Shown: positions 10,737-23,705, counted from the first letter of the stretch. The stretch: DNA of 64,000 nucleotides from Persicaria tinctoria (GCA_037127255.1 JBANSL010000013.1:12668688-12732687), one strand, 5' to 3'. Notes: a model not told the origin generated them from the letters alone. Numbers and translations are program-made.

Positions 10737-13700
10737 CTAGCAGACACGGCCAGGGCGGCATCTAAGTGACCCAGATGCAGAAGTAAGAGTGCCGACCCAG
10801 GAAGATGGCTTCGCTGCTAAGCTGGAGGCTCTAGCATAACTGCGACCTGCGCCGCCTCCTGAAGGGATGAAGAAGGCTCCATTCATCAACAGGTCTCCTT
10901 CGGATCTCCAGTTCCAGCTCTTCCATACGTAATTATTCGTGTCAACTCTCTTAGTCACCTGCGGATGGCACAAGATTCGTACTTAATTGATGGTTTAAGC
11001 ATCAGGGTTGCATCAGTAGATGGTGGGGTTTTGGTTGTGGTTTATTTACCTCTTTGGCGAATGGGTTGACAGGGGCGATGAACCTGTTTCCTTGGCTGTT
11101 GATGGTGGGATCTGCGCTTCCTCCAATGGCATACATTTCCCAGTGAGTGTAGTCATTGTTTACCACATGGAAGTAGCCATGTCTACACCTGCATTTGCAT
11201 TTCTGAATTGATATCTTTTGATTTGCAAATGATCATAGCTAATTTTGAACTTGATGGCAGTTGAAATTACCTAGGCATTCTCTGGATAAGGCCTTCTCCA
11301 AAATGGTTGAAGGCGATGGTCACTTGCATTATCTTATCCCTGACGTAGGAGTCACTGTGACCCAGCAGCATCACCTGTACTTGGACATAGAAAACTCAGA
11401 TACTGAATTATATGAACATAGATTTACTGATTGATGCTACTGTCAATTGATACCTCATTATGGTGAGTGAAGTAGTTGTTGGAGATTGTGATAGCGGTGG
11501 AGCCTATGACAGCATCAATGAGACCATCAGCACAGTTAGAAAGGGAAACATGGTCGATCCAGATGTGGCTGGAACCGAAGATGGAGATGCCATCCCCATC
11601 AGCCATGGTCCTCCATCCATAATGGCTCGGGGAGCTCCTCACCATCGCGTTTCCAGTGGGCTTGCAGTCATGGACATTGATACCGTGGATGATAATATTC
11701 GTGATGAACTGGACCGTGATGCAGGCTCCGTTAGCAATGTGGACATTCACACCGCGTCCATCAATGGTCTTGAAGCTGTTCATGATGAGCTCTTCCTTGA
11801 GGGTGATCACCATGTCCCGCTTGAACACGATCCACAGAGGCTCGTCCTGGATGACAGCATGCCGGATGGTTCCAGGCCTTGGGTTCACGGGGTCATCATC
11901 CCCTGGGTCGGTCACAACATAGAACCTCCCATCTCGGCCACCAATGGCATTGCGCCCAAACCCAATGGCGCAATCAGCAAGGCGCTTCCTGTTGCGCTGC
12001 CAATTCGGATCACACCTCCAGCAGTCATCTATCGGATTCCCTGTTCCGCAAGAGAAGTACCCTAGCTCCCTCCTCGCCGTGCTGTTCTGGATACCTCTGC
12101 AGTAGGAGTTATTTTTAGTGGTTAATCATCAGTCATTTGTTTGCAGTATAAACTCTCAAGTTACCAAACTGTATCTTGTTCATGTGTGCTCATGTGCAGT
12201 TTAAGGATTGGATGTATACGGATCATACGGAAAGCGGGATAAGTGAAGTTATTGCATTGCCACCATATCCATATGCCTTTGTTCTACGTTTTGTGGGAGC
12301 CCATGACAGTTCTGTGTGAATGTGATGTGTCGGTGGGGGCGAAATTTGTGTGTGTGTGTGTGTGTGTGTGGAAAGATGTAAATCTCATTTGATGAGGGGA
12401 CAAGGTTGGTCATATAATGTAGTTGGGAAATGTCAATTTCAGCTGCCATGGGAAGGAAGAACTGTTAAGAAAAACTTATGAGGAAACAAATTTATTTTTC
12501 CATCTTAAAATAGGTATACTGTGTTTTCTGTGATGCATAAATTCAGATCTACTTATGCTTGTTTACAGGCTGTAGGGAGGTGGAGAATGAAGACTAAAGA
12601 CACTCTGGTATAAGTGTGTAGTGACTAGTTAGGAATTATTGAGGCTTTGGCCCCACCTACCTTAAATGTAAGAGATCCTCACTTGCTTTCATATCTCAAG
12701 GGGACAAGTTCTTTTAGGGCTCATTTCATCTAATTCATTCCTTACCTTCTTAGTTGACAAATAAACTAAGGGATTTGATCTTCATAGAAATCATGTTATT
12801 ATAAAAGATAATTTGACGACTGTCAAGACAAAATATTGATATAGAATAGGATAGATCATATCGGGTGCAAAATCAATAGTATCACCTGTTTCTATTGAGT
12901 CCGGATCTCCTGCACCCCACGGTAAGACCTTCGGTACAACACTAAATTATTTCGGGTATAATTTTACTTTAAAAAAAATTTTAAAAAATATATTTACATT
13001 TCAAATACTTGTATTCACATATTTATAAACTTTTATTGGAAAAAATAATGTTTTAAAAAAATATAAAATTTATTTTCTAATATAATTGGTCTTTTATTTT
13101 TCTAAATTTTTTGAAATGATTTTTTTCCAATAAAAGTTTATAAATACGTGAATACAAGTATTTGAAATGTAAATATATTTTTTTAAATTTTTTTTAAAGT
13201 AAAATTATACCCGAAATAATTTAGTGTTGCACCGAAGGTCTTACCGTGGGGTGTAGGAGATCCGGACTCGTTTCTATTGATTTTGCACCCGACATGTTAC
13301 TAGTAAGAAGAGGTGAAATCCCATCCCAAGACAACCACCAATAATTGGGTGGTTAAGATCTGAATCAGATTTTTAAATAAACTAATTGGGTAAGTAAGGT
13401 TTGAAATGTTTGATGATTTGATAAGCTGATCTGAGTAAAGACATTTGTTGATTTGGGGAAAGCAGGCAACATGGCAATAAATACACTAAATTACAGTTGA
13501 ATGTATATGTACGTTGAATGATGGCAAAGGACATGTACATGACTATTTCCTGCCCACATGATATTCTATCTTAAAACTTACTAGTAATTGGTCATTTTGC
13601 TATCACATGACTGAAAAACAAGTCATGTGATTGGGCTATCACTTGATAAAAAAATAAAAATCAATCTTTTACAAATTAAAGCCTTGATTGAACGTTCAGA

Positions 13701-16477
13701 TGTGGACACCTAAAAACCATACCATACTTAAAATAAAATATAAATTGGATAAGATTCGACTCTTATTCCCTTTTTCAAAAAAAATCTAGATAGGATTTTC
13801 TTTTACAAATTAAAGCCTTGATTGAACGTTCAGATGTGGACACCTAAAAACCATACCATACTTAAAATAAAATATAAATTGGATAAGATTCGACTCTTAT
13901 TCCCTTTTTCAAAAAAAATCTAGATAGGATTTGAGAAAATGATGCATGTGGAAATGTTTTATAAGTAAAGTTTTAAAAGTTAGTAATGACTTAAATATGA
14001 TAGCAAAGGCATGTGCACTGTAATGGCTGGAAAGGGGGTAGGAGATGTTAACGTGGCGGGCTAATTTGATTCTTCGTACACATAGAAAGATCATTGTCAG
14101 TGTAATTAGTTGTAATTATTTGTCAGACTCTCATCTGATTAGCAGATTAGGTGATCTTTTTTTGTTTCTTTTTTTGGGATTAATCGGTGTGAATTACTGT
14201 AACATAATAATGATATGGACTGATCATAATAAATAAGATTGTGCAAACAAAATCAACAACATTCAATTGGTTGATATCATTTGAGTGTCATTTCCACACT
14301 GAAGGGGGCAAATCGAAAACGACGGGGTTGAACAAGAAGGGATTGAGGGGCAAGAGGAACTTTAAAAAACAGAAAGGATTATAAAGGAATTCGATACGTC
14401 TAACTTATAAGTTAGCTCCAAATTAAAAAGATAGAAAAGATGGATAAAGAAAAAATTTGTAGGTGACAATACTTTGTACACAGATTTATGAAATTTCATT
14501 GTAAAATCAATTTAAAAAGTTTAGATTTGGACTCGATTATTAATGATTCAGTCTCGATCATGTTTACGATCTCTTCGAGAACGGTTACACAATGGGAAAG
14601 ATGAAGTTTTGACCCGTTGGCAGAGAGTATGGTGTGGGGTATTTATGAAGAGGGAGAGGAACATTGAAGGTGGTTGGCAATTTTAGTTCCCTGTATTTAA
14701 AGACCTCTTTGCTTTTTGTTGTAGTAAAAAATACAGTTAATTTGATTTCTGGTGTTATTGACCTCTTGCCATGTGCCATTGCCCAATCACAGTCCCAAAC
14801 AAGGACTGATGCTAACATGCATTTAATATATCTTTATAGTGTAGCATATATGGGTATTTTCAGGAATCAGGATGATGAGGTATGTTTGATAACCGAAGCG
14901 GAAGGGTAGATCAAGTTGAATGGTTAATTGTGTAAAAATATATGTTAAATTAAACTGTTGATTAGTTAGTAATGTGTTTAATAATTTTAGCTGATAGGGT
15001 AGCTGATAAAAGTAACTGGTAAAATGAATAGATTTATGGTATAAAAAAAAAGGTCTAAAAATTTTGGAGTTTAGTTGTTGAAAACTCAATTTCAAAACGT
15101 TAATTAAAATATAATCTTAGCTTTATTTCATTTAAAACTATATAATGTTAAATCAAAAACCTTAAAAAGCTACACCCTAAAACAGCACTTAATTAGATCC
15201 TAATCTTGGTTTAACATCACATATTATTACATTACAATGCTAATTAATCATGTAGATAATGTAGAATAAGGTAAACAAACAACAAACCATATTCGCATTT
15301 CTCGCTAAAAGTTGGTTTTTCGAGGAGAAGTGACCACTTATCGAGGTACAGAAAACCGAGCTTAATTGAGAGAACTTACTGGTGTACGGCCGTTACAATT
15401 TCTTGAGGGTCAGTAACGGCTTGCTCATTTTGCAATTCAACCACCTTAGCCCTGCATTTATATGAAGTTGCAACACAGAAAACAGAAATTAAAAAAATAA
15501 GAGAGAAATTTATTGAAATGTCAAAAAATTGAAAACAGAGATGGCATTAAAATCTCCATGCCTCAATTCGCACTTTCTGTTATGGCATCCATGAAAATCA
15601 AAACTGCTATAATGTTGATTTGATTACTTTAAAAGACAATGTTTCTTTTTAAGTCTAAAAAGAACTGATTTTTTTATTATAAAATGTCAATACTAAAAAA
15701 ATATACTGAGTTTATTTATTTTCTGTCGGTGACAAATAAACCCAAGGGAAGAACTTATTGCTTCCGAAATTGACAGTAATGTCATAGTTTGGTTAGTTAA
15801 CAAAAGCATTTATTATTGAAAACTATTTAATTTTCTTTGATCCTAGTAATATTTAACACTAATTTAATATTATGAAAATAAAAATTAAAATGGAAAAAGC
15901 GATGACGCTGTTTGAATGGCTAACACTCAGTTTGAGCGTTGTGTTTTTACTTATCCCAAATCTCTCCAAAGTAAAGAGGACGGAAGATTTTGGATCCAGA
16001 ATTGGAAATTCAGGATCCCGATCGATCTCGACAGATCCGCATTGCAAATTTGGAACCGCGAAAAAGGAAGGAAAAAACTAAATCGTAAGCCTCAAACTAA
16101 CCTGTCCGCCATTGATGAGTTCTTGAAGCTCTGCAACTGTGCTTCAACCCTGCGAAGTGAAACATTTTCGAAATTAAACACAAAAACACAGAAAGAAGGA
16201 AGGAACGAAGCATCTCTATGACGCGGAGAGTTAAAACTCGCCGATTCCTCAACCGAATCAGATCGAATTGATCTGAACCAACTAGAATCCAACGAGGCGC
16301 TCCAGATCGCAGAAAGAGAGAACGAATCGAGCAATGCGAGATCTCCGTACTGAACTACTGGATTTACCTGAGCTTCACATGCTCGTCTTTGCGATCTTCG
16401 CCATTAACGGCACCGATGAAGGTACTTGCGATGAACAATGTACAGAGGATGGTAATGCATCTCAGAGAATCCGCCAT
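10737..16477 (-). CDS. Secreted pectate lyase, seven exons
   Basis: Exons on the minus strand are 16477-16368, 16149-16102, 15451-15380, 12096-11454, 11374-11271, 11188-11050 and 10958-10737. All junctions are GT-AG and all phases agree, giving 445 residues. The first exon encodes a signal peptide (about 1-26, ending AVNG), so the protein is secreted. A PL1 catalytic domain covers about 95-430. It contains CWRCD, the calcium-site region WIDH (256-259) with following aspartates (D267, D271), and RMPRCR (323-328), which supplies the catalytic arginine. The family cleaves de-esterified homogalacturonan by beta-elimination in the wall. The small exons 2 and 3 are easily missed, so an annotation could wrongly start in exon 4. 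It closely resembles the clade I recall as At3g24670. Intron 3 is 3.3 kb and full of repeats. Confidence 0.93.
12348..12370. repeat. GT microsatellite in pectate lyase intron 3
   Basis: About eleven GT dinucleotides in a row, within the long third intron. Likely length-variable. Confidence 0.8.
12861..13292. mobile_element. 432-bp foldback MITE in pectate lyase intron 3
   Basis: The ends TCGGGTGCAAAATCAATAG and CTATTGATTTTGCACCCGA are exact inverted repeats. Pairing continues inward for about 190 bp per arm, through GGATCTCC, a GTAAGACCTTCGGT-type block, and AT-rich sequence, leaving a small loop near 13090. A few substitutions and small indels interrupt the arms. I could not settle a target duplication, so the superfamily is unassigned. 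The transcript of the host gene would fold into a long hairpin here. Confidence 0.8.
13666..13933. repeat. Tandem duplication of a 134-bp unit
   Basis: Two adjacent copies with a period of 134 bp lie in intron 3 of the pectate lyase gene. I saw no difference between the copies by eye, so the duplication is recent. The unit contains GATTGAACGTTCAGATGTGG. Confidence 0.85.
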
Positions 16478-17965
16478 GGCCTCTCTCTGTGTCTGCCTTT
16501 TTTTGGATTTTTTATTAAATAAAAATCTCTGCCGTAGAAAAAAGATGCTCTCTAACTCTGTCTTTCTCTCAGTTGGGAGGAAAAACAGAGGCTTATGGAG
16601 AAGTGCAGTTTCAAGGCGGTTTTTTATAGAGGCATGGGAAGCTTGACTCTTCAGAGGAGGTTACATTTTTCCTATTTTTTATTTTATTTTTCTCAATATT
16701 ATTACGGAGTAATAAATAATAAAATCACAATTTTAGTTTCTATATACAAAAAAAAAAAAAAAAAAAAAACGAGTACCAATGTGGACATTTCTTACATCAC
16801 CTATAAAAAAAATTGTTGAAGATTAATTTGTGATTTTCTTAACAAAACATTGAGAAGAGATTAAATGAAAATGTAAAATGGTTGAAAATAGCTTAAGGTA
16901 AAAGAAAGTCAAGTAAGAGTAATCTGAATTCTAAGTATCACGTTATATTATAGGGTTATGAAATAGTTTTTATTTATATTTTTTTTATCAGTTAACTAAT
17001 ATATATAAATATATTATAATTTATGATAATTGTTAAATTTCAGTAGACCATCTAATGTGGGAAAATCACATGTTCGAGTGCACAAAACCAGTGATATTCT
17101 ATCCATATGTGAAAATTATATACAATGTTTTGATTCTTTATATTATCAATTGTGGAATATATCGACTTTTCACATATGACCAAGTACTCATGAGCTAATT
17201 AAGTCAAGCACACAAGACTAGTGAGATACAGTATTATTTTAAAACTAATTGGTAATATAAGGAGTTGACACCGACTTACATACAAGACTTTGATTCTGTA
17301 TATCATCAATGTGAGATACATTTGTATCTTTTTACATACTTCATAATCAACATTAACATTCTATGAATTATGATAATTTATTATTTTAATAATTTTGTAG
17401 GAGATTTTTTTTTTAAAATCAACTACAATACATTTTATGAGACACTATGTAACAATTTTAGTATACGTATAATTGTATATGGATGATGACTAAGAGATCA
17501 GAGGTGTAATGCGAAGTAGCAAATAAGTAAACAAAACTAATTAAATAGAGTGTCAACTGCCACTAACTGACTATTCCCCCATCCCAACGCACTTGAAGCA
17601 TATGTCATTGGCGACGGAAACTCACGCGCCATGCTTCTTAGCGGGGGCCACCTAACTCCCAACCTCACCGTTTCCGCCTTTCCCTCCTCCTTGATTTCCT
17701 TTTCACATATGACCAAAATAAATCACTTTATTATTATTATATAAGTAAGTATAAACAAATTAAATATGATAAATAAATAAAATTAAAACTATATCATTAT
17801 ATATATGGATTTGGAAAATAAGAAATGGGTTGAAACTTTGGGGTAAAAGTGGCCTGCCTAATTTGCTACCCACATAGAGCGGCCATGATTCATATCCAAT
17901 TTCCCCGCCAATTTCTGCTTAATTTGTTAAGGCTAAGTTTTACTCCTTATGAATTATTATTATAC

Positions 17966-18016
<51 letters not shown>

Positions 18017-18980
18017 TTAGGAGAATCATTAATTTGGTGTGGGCACACTACTAGCTAGCTTGCATATATGTTCGAGATCACATCAATCATCTTTTATGGA
18101 CACTGATATATTTGTTACCAATTCGATTGAATGTTGCTTCACACCTTCACGGAACAACTGATTTGAATCGCGATCATAGTAGAAGAAGAGTTTTTTTTTT
18201 TTTTTTTTACTTAATAGTTAGGAATTACTCTGAATTGATATAAAGCGCGAGTTAAACATAAACATATATTTCGGTTTAAAAAAAAAGGGGAATTAGTAAT
18301 ATAAAATGAGATTAACATAACATAAAAGGCCAAGGTAGAGGCACATGTGTAGAGATAGTTTGAAGGTATGAAAAGGAAGTATAATGAATTATGGTACAGA
18401 GAGATGGCCCTGGTTTATGTCTTGGCCAACTGAGGCAATGCATGTGGAATGTGTGGATACTAATTTAATTCATTCATATATGTATATTGGGATTTCCTTT
18501 TCTCTATATATTTTTTGCACTTACATGACAGATCCGCTTGGCCTACTACTCTTAGTGTATATGCAATTATGCATTAGTGGGTTGTAAAAAATAAAAAAGG
18601 TTGATTGAAAATAAATTAAAGGAAATGTTTTCTTTTATGGTTGAATCTACAAATTAATTAAGGAAATTATATATTGATGGGGTTAATTTACAATTGGATC
18701 GGATGCATGACCATTCCCCAAGAATCCTCTTTGAATGGAGTTGTTCAAAAACTCTATAGGCAGAGTACACCCATCATAATATAGGAGGAGGAAGAGGAAT
18801 TTAAATTTGTGATCTACTTTATCACTACGTGTGGTGTCTTTCTTTAATCAATGATTTCAAGTTTGAACCATTTAGTAATTACACTAATATTGTGGTGAGA
18901 AAAGCATTATACTTTCATATTGACCTTATTCGAAGCGAAGTGCACTGCTGGTCTAAACCTTTGATTTCAAAATAATACCC
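16478..18980. other. Intergenic, upstream of the pectate lyase gene
   Basis: The pectate lyase promoter must lie in the first part of this stretch. It contains AT-rich sequence, a poly-A run near 16748-16768, a GC-richer patch at about 17580-17700, and a TA microsatellite. No gene was recognised. Confidence 0.5.
17969..18011. repeat. TA microsatellite
   Basis: An uninterrupted run of about 20 TA dinucleotides. Confidence 0.85.
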
Positions 18981-19300
18981 AATAATATCAGGTGAGGATC
19001 AGGGGGTAGGATGTAGGAAGGAGGTTCCGAGTTTGATCCCTGCCTCCGCCCCTTTTGTTAGGATTTCCATCAAAGGTTTGCCTTGCTACATACCAGTGGG
19101 TCGAGTCGGTCGGCGCAAGCCGGTTCACCTGGTACGTAGCTCTTGCCGGCTTGCTCCCTACCAGTGGGTCGAGTCGGTCGGCGCAAGCCGGTTTACTTGG
19201 TACGTATCTCTTACCGGCTGGATCACGTGCTCGGGATTTACCGCCAAATGTGGGTTCCTCGTTATCAAAATAATAATAATAATAATAAAAATAAAAATAA
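18981..19300 (+). mobile_element. SINE-like retroelement candidate
   Basis: Near the left end, at about 19021-19040, is GGTTCCGAGTTTGATCC, which resembles an RNA polymerase III B-box. The body is GC-richer than its surroundings and ends in an (AAT)n/(AAAAT)n tail at 19267-19300. Imperfect flanking repeats (AAAATAATACCC left, AAAATAATGCCC right) could be the target duplication. The A-box is not convincing, so the call is tentative. Confidence 0.45.
19091..19226 (+). repeat. 68-bp direct repeat inside the SINE-like element
   Basis: A unit that begins TACCAGTGGGTCGAGTCGGT occurs at 19091 and again at 19159, with only a few substitutions between copies. Confidence 0.8.
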
Positions 19301-20625
19301 TGCCCCCTTCATCTAAGAATATAAAGTCATTTTTACTTTTCGATGTGTTTTTTAAAAAGTTAATTTTTTTTATAAAATATTAATTTTTTAAAGATAATAT
19401 TTTATAAAGTTTTTCAACTTCTTAAAGAGCGTGGCAAAAAAGTAAAAGATCTATATTTTGAAACGGAAAGGACATTAATAAAGTTTACATGAAACTTTAA
19501 TCATAGAGGCGACTGGCAAGATGAAAAAATGACTACTGATAATATACTTTTTTTATAAATTGCACAAATGTCCTCTCCATTTACACTCACCGCGCCTCCC
19601 TCTCTTTTGATTTCTCATCCAAATATCTCATTCCATCTCTTCCGCTTTCACCTTTTCTCTTTGCCGATTTGGACGAGATTTCAACCCTTATTCTTGAATT
19701 TTGGTAGATTTATGTGAGAATTCAACTTAATATAAACCAATCAAACTCTTTTAAAAAAATCGGAAATTCTCTTATGAATCATAGCTTAATTGGGTACGAA
19801 TTTATCAAAGTCAAATTGTCAAAACACAAAAACTGCTATCGGGCCGGCCTCCATTACGTTGAATATACAAAATTAGAAGCAAAATTTAATCCTTAGTTTA
19901 TAAATATGAAATCTGAATTGTAATCTAAACGATTCAAATTCGATCGCAAAATTGGTTTGAGAGGTCTTTAATCGAACAATCGATGAAATTTGGGGCCTTT
20001 CATATGTATATGCGATTTGTTGTGAACTCTAAAATTGGTGTGAGTTTGACGATGAAATTTGGGAACTCTAAAATTTTTACTTCATACCCTGTATATATGA
20101 ATTCGAAGATCTTTGGGACCCTTGTTGTTGATTTTCGCTTTTGCCAGATGAATCCATCGTCTAATAAGTAATACAGTAATTGTTTCTCCAAGTTGGGGAT
20201 GTTTTGTGCTACTATAGGCTATAGCTTAGGAGTTCAATTATGGTAAAGGTTTAGAGGAGAAGAAAGAACATCAAACAAACTTACTTAGGTACCATTTTTT
20301 TTATTTTTTATTTTTGCATGAATATACAAAATAATTGTTTGAATGAATAGAGTATTTGAATGAACTAGTTTAGGTTTTGTTCTGCTCTCAATTCACTTTG
20401 TAAATTTTATGAAATGAAAAAGGACTTATTTTGCAATTTAATGGATTTTATGTTGTCAATAGTCATTTCGTTATCTTGTCAGTAGCCTCACTCAACATTA
20501 ATACACATATCTAGCATAATTAATTTAATCAAGGGTGGATTTACGCGGGCTCAGGCTGGCTGAAGCCCCTCCTAACCCGGGAAAAAAACATATTAAACTT
20601 GTAAATAAAAAAATCAAAAGCTCCG
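19301..20625. other. Intergenic with a degraded MITE
   Basis: At about 19304-19472 an imperfect inverted repeat (ATAAAGTCATTTTTACTTTT-like arm on the left, its complement on the right) suggests a decayed Stowaway-like MITE. The rest, to the CACTA border, is AT-rich with no recognised gene. Confidence 0.4.
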
Positions 20626-20628
20626 AAA

Positions 20629-20640
20629 CACTACTAGAAA
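20629..20640 (+). repeat. CACTA left terminal inverted repeat
   Basis: CACTACTAGAAA, preceded by the AAA target duplication at 20626-20628. Confidence 0.9.
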
Positions 20641-20960
20641 TTCAGGTTTTTCCAACGGATATAATTGTTGCAATTTCCAATGGATTATTGAGTTTCATCG
20701 GCGTATTTGACAGACACAAAAGCGTTGGGAAAATGTTTGTCGGAACCTTATTAACGTACAAAACTGTCGGTGTTTCCAACAGGTGAAACAGTCGGTAATT
20801 TTCTGACGGGTCAAACTGTTTGGGAGTTCCAACCGTTGTAATCGTTGGTAAGTCCGATGGGTATAGTCATTGGGAGAGTTCCAACGGGTAGATCCATGGA
20901 TAATTTGTCGACGAGTGAAACCGTCAATTATGGTACAAGGTGTATCTCAGATGAGTGTGG
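20641..20960. repeat. CACTA left subterminal repeats
   Basis: Short degenerate motifs of the form TTCCAACGG, TTCCAATGG, TCCAACAGG and CGTTGG recur in both orientations. In this superfamily such arrays bind the element's second protein (TNPA-like). Confidence 0.7.
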
Positions 20961-21400
20961 CCATATATACCAACAAAAGTAGACGTCTAAATCTCCTACG
21001 CCATTCTGCCATTATTAATTGATTTCATTTTTATATGCAAATTAATTAATGACATTTATATCCTCCATTTTTATATAGTAAACGCATAAACTATTAAATA
21101 ATTCTCATTATTGTACAGTAGAAATTACAGTAAAAAGAAAATTGCATACAAATAATTTAAATTTAATTACTCAAATACGAAATAGTAAAATACCATATAT
21201 ATATACACCAAATAAGTTGAATGCCAAACAACATCCACACAAATTCATTATTCAACAAATACTTGAATAATAACTAGAACACCAGTAATGCTAAAAAGAA
21301 AGCTTTAATAGCAGAAGACAATCTGCACTACTAAAAAGAAGAAGAAAGCTTATAGAAAAAACAGGAAGAGAGTTATAATTTGGGCGGCCATTGTGGTAGG

Positions 21401-23705
21401 TCAATTACCGATGCGACCAACAGTGGGATGAGCATACACACCAGCACCACTTGAGTAGGCACCATCATCCCCATGATTTGCAGCTTGAGTGAAGGATGTA
21501 TTCAAGGCATGCCCAGTTGTATTTGTTGGCCCATTTGGATGATCAAGAGGTCCATACGAATTCAGCAAGGCCTGGAAGGATGATGCATTCGAAGGCACAA
21601 TATGAGAGGCTTGTGATATGTTCTTTTCCATGCTTAATCTTTGCATTTGCTCCTGCTGCAGTTGATAGCGTAATTGCTGGATAGTGGCATCCTGTTCTTC
21701 CATTCGAGTTTCAATTGTTTGGTTCAATTGACTTACTTGTATTTGGACCTCATTTTCATGTGTCACTAATGTAGATGGAGCATTAACTGCAGGCAGAGGA
21801 TGAACTTGAACTGGCAAAGACTGAGAAAGAGTTGGCAGAGACAAATCTCGGGCCTCTGGAGAAGGACTACGAGCCGGTGGATTCACATTCTCACACATAC
21901 GATAAAGCAACGTCCCTTGGCCGCATATTCTCCCTTTGGATCCCGCCCCTACTGCTTGAAACCACAATTCATTTACCACTTCTTGAGGAATTTCCTCATT
22001 TGGATGAGATTCTAACCATTTGCTAGAGAGTTGCTTGAAGCGATCCTAATTAAGTCACAACAAAACCCATCGATTTCACCATATATAGTATTTCTTTATT
22101 TCATGATATCGATATAAGAATATATTAGATCGAAAACTCACCAGACATGTTTGTGGTCGTTCCCCTTTCCCCTGTGCGGTTTTTTTGCTATAGTACATAG
22201 AATTCACAAGTTCTTTCTGAGTCATTCTTCTTTTGTTTTCAGCCTCCTGGAACCACAGAATGTACAAATAGATGGTTAAACCTTATCTCATAATTAACAC
22301 AATACAAAAGTAACTACATAACTAATAAATATTAATCACTTACAAACTCATACAAATTCTGCACAATTGATCGAGAGCCACCAGTATAAGTAGATGTACC
22401 GTCTGGACCCTTTGATGCTCTATTACCCTTGTTAATTTCACTTCGGCGCTTGGAATCTTCACTGGCCTTTATCTTTTTCAGTGTGCCCCAATCTTCAGGC
22501 TTAACAAATGCTGGTTTTCTGTCCAACCTATGTGCTTCAAAAAACACATTTCGGAGATGGTTGCTACACTTTGTTCTCCAATTTGCCTTGATCCTTGTCC
22601 CATAACGATCTTCCCAACAGAAGTTATTCTACATGATGATTATGATTAAAAGATTTAAACAATAAAAATAATATATTCATCATGACAGTTCAAACGAAAA
22701 TTGTACAAATTACAGTAATATATGCATTAATTCATTTATACAAGTGGCGATTAATTAATTTGGCATCTTTTACTTGAAACTAAAATATACTGTCAAAGAA
22801 ACGAAGCATGATTGTTTTGTATTACATCACAGTATGTGCTCTCGTTATGCCAATAAAAAAAAGAGCACTAGTTTGTAATTTAGAGCAAAACAAAAACATA
22901 ATTTCATTAGTCTAAAAGAAACTAAATATGAACTTACTTGAAACTCAGTCCACCAAAAGTCTTTAACATTCTTCGGAACTTGAGAAAATGAAGGCCATGC
23001 TCCGTCAAAGAAAGAGTGTATAGTCTTTTTTATAAAAGCTAAAACTTCTTTCTTCTCAAAAAACCTAGGGGGAAATAATGGACAAATAGCTAGATATTAG
23101 AGAGAGGAAACAAACTAAAAAAAAAGTCAGATATGTCAAAGAAGAAAAATTTGAACATATTACGTATCTCCGATCGGATGAATTGTAAGTCTGCCGCGTG
23201 CATCAAATAGTTGAGCCGGTGGCGGAACTAGCTCATCCTCATAGCCAACACCCACTCGTGGAAGTTTGTCTAGCAAGTCTGAATCTTCCTCCAATAATTG
23301 ATTGTTGGTATTTGCAATGCCTACCACTTCATTTGTTACATTTGATCTTGGCACAACCTCCCCAACAACAGGGGAACTCATCTGTCTAACAACAATGGAG
23401 GAGTTGTTGGGTTGCGTAGCACCTAAGGCGGGATTTATGGCAGACGAGGGAATGCGCGGAGCCGAACTCATATGTCCAACAACAATGGTGGAGTGGCTGG
23501 GCTGCGTAGCACCTAAGGCGGGATTTATGGCAGACGAGGGAATGCGAGGAGCCGAACTCATATGTCCAACAACAATGGTGGAGTTGCTGGGCTGCATAGC
23601 ACTCAAGGAGGGATTTATGGCAGGCGAAGGAATGCGAGCAATGCTAGAGGATGGAGGCACATGTGAGCTAGAATTACGACCTATAATCCTTCTCATGGGA
23701 GCCAT
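21401..23705 (-). CDS. CACTA-encoded Transposase_24-type (Ptta/En/Spm) protein
   Basis: Five exons, 23705-23164, 23064-22938, 22628-22344, 22246-22142 and 22045-21401, have GT-AG borders and compatible phases. They give 567 residues. Residues 1-181 are low-complexity and Ser/Pro-rich, with a roughly 30-residue unit repeated three times. Residues about 190-390 form the plant transposase PF03004-type region, with FFEKKEV, DFWWTEFQ, CWEDRYG, NWRTKC, EDWGTL and GKGERPQ segments. A Gln-rich coiled coil follows at about 440-480. In En/Spm elements the companion protein binds subterminal repeats and assists excision; that role is inferred here. The gene lies downstream of the transposase on the same strand. 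Confidence 0.85.
23400..23640 (-). repeat. 90-bp coding minisatellite, about 2.7 copies
   Basis: The first exon of the Transposase_24-type gene contains a 90-bp unit repeated nearly three times. The two central copies are almost identical. The period is a multiple of three, so copy changes would keep the reading frame. Confidence 0.85.

Noticed and set aside
11460..12065. 201-codon plus-strand frame
   Set aside because: It is antisense to pectate lyase exon 4, which has clear domain conservation on the minus strand.
12249..12449. Minus-strand frame as first exon of the pectate lyase
   Set aside because: It lacks a signal peptide and encodes a GT-repeat tract. The upstream exons at 15.4-16.5 kb fit in phase and include a real signal peptide.
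13666..13933. CRISPR-like repeat
   Set aside because: Two long tandem copies without spacers, in a plant intron.
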